Of a stretch of DNA of 60,284 bases, positions 60,268 through 60,284 are shown one piece after another (the stretch's first letter is position 1; each line of letters begins with the position of its first letter). The position numbers and the translations under genes were made by a program. The stretch lies in the NCBI GenBank assembly GCA_015231405.1, contig JADGBR010000020.1, positions 1 to 60,284 of the forward strand. The letters run 5' to 3'. Origin of the DNA: Candidatus Omnitrophota bacterium (GTDB taxonomy: Bacteria; Omnitrophota; Gorgyraeia; Tantalellales; Tantalellaceae). The notes below the pieces were generated by a model. It saw nothing but the letters and a program-made list of their open reading frames with translations. It had not been told where the DNA came from and ran no database searches.

Positions 60268-60284
60268 GAACAATGGTTACGGTG

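Overview
The window looks like a stretch of chromosome from a Gram-negative, deep-branching bacterium, most likely of the Omnitrophota (OP3) type. This is inferred from gene content only: several very large signal-peptide-bearing multidomain proteins (1,207+, 2,065 and 3,010 residues), an outer-membrane barrel, a type II secretion gene set, and abundant intergenic palindromic repeats. No rRNA or marker-gene phylogeny was possible here.

Layout. 1-7051: the 3' part of a large von Willebrand A (VWA)-domain protein with an HExxH motif, a convergent outer-membrane barrel gene, a 0.5-kb element made of nested inverted repeats, and a 2H-phosphoesterase/membrane-glycosyltransferase pair. 7289-13486: a 2,065-aa exported protein with a ChaN/TraB-like region, a transglutaminase-like triad and TPR-like repeats. 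13520-15237: umuDC on the minus strand with a palindromic operator candidate. 15279-20931: small genes (a possible gene fragment, a lone receiver domain, a 68-aa protein), an exported DUF5060/GH5-like glycosidase, an SGNH esterase-like protein and an exported trypsin-like protease. 21064-27486: a B12-binding radical SAM gene, then a tightly packed operon (Spy-like protein, membrane glycosyltransferase, exported methyltransferase, BioB/HydE-like radical SAM, EamA transporter).

27599-36631 encodes a 3,010-aa exported protein joining a DUF2779-type nuclease, an HELMH region, a complete DeoC aldolase, four nucleoside-deoxyribosyltransferase-like modules, a second aldolase-like barrel and an HD phosphohydrolase. 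The set reads like a deoxynucleotide breakdown pathway on one chain. It is followed on the minus strand by a HemW-like radical SAM gene and a second exported methyltransferase.

39390-54372 is a nearly complete type II secretion system in the order J-K-I-(coiled coil)-L-M-C-D-E-F-G-G/H, closed by a protein with about 16 copies of a short acidic/hydrophobic motif. The J-like pseudopilin carries a beta-helix of roughly 600 residues. This machine is a plausible exporter for the giant proteins and the glycosidase.

54417-60236 holds an initiator tRNA-fMet on the minus strand, a second copy of a 153-nt inverted-repeat element, and purB-purM-purD-purE followed by a low-molecular-weight phosphatase and rpiB. 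Four dispersed repeat families run through the window. One of them has inserted in frame within two of the giant genes, and another supplies the stop codon of purB.
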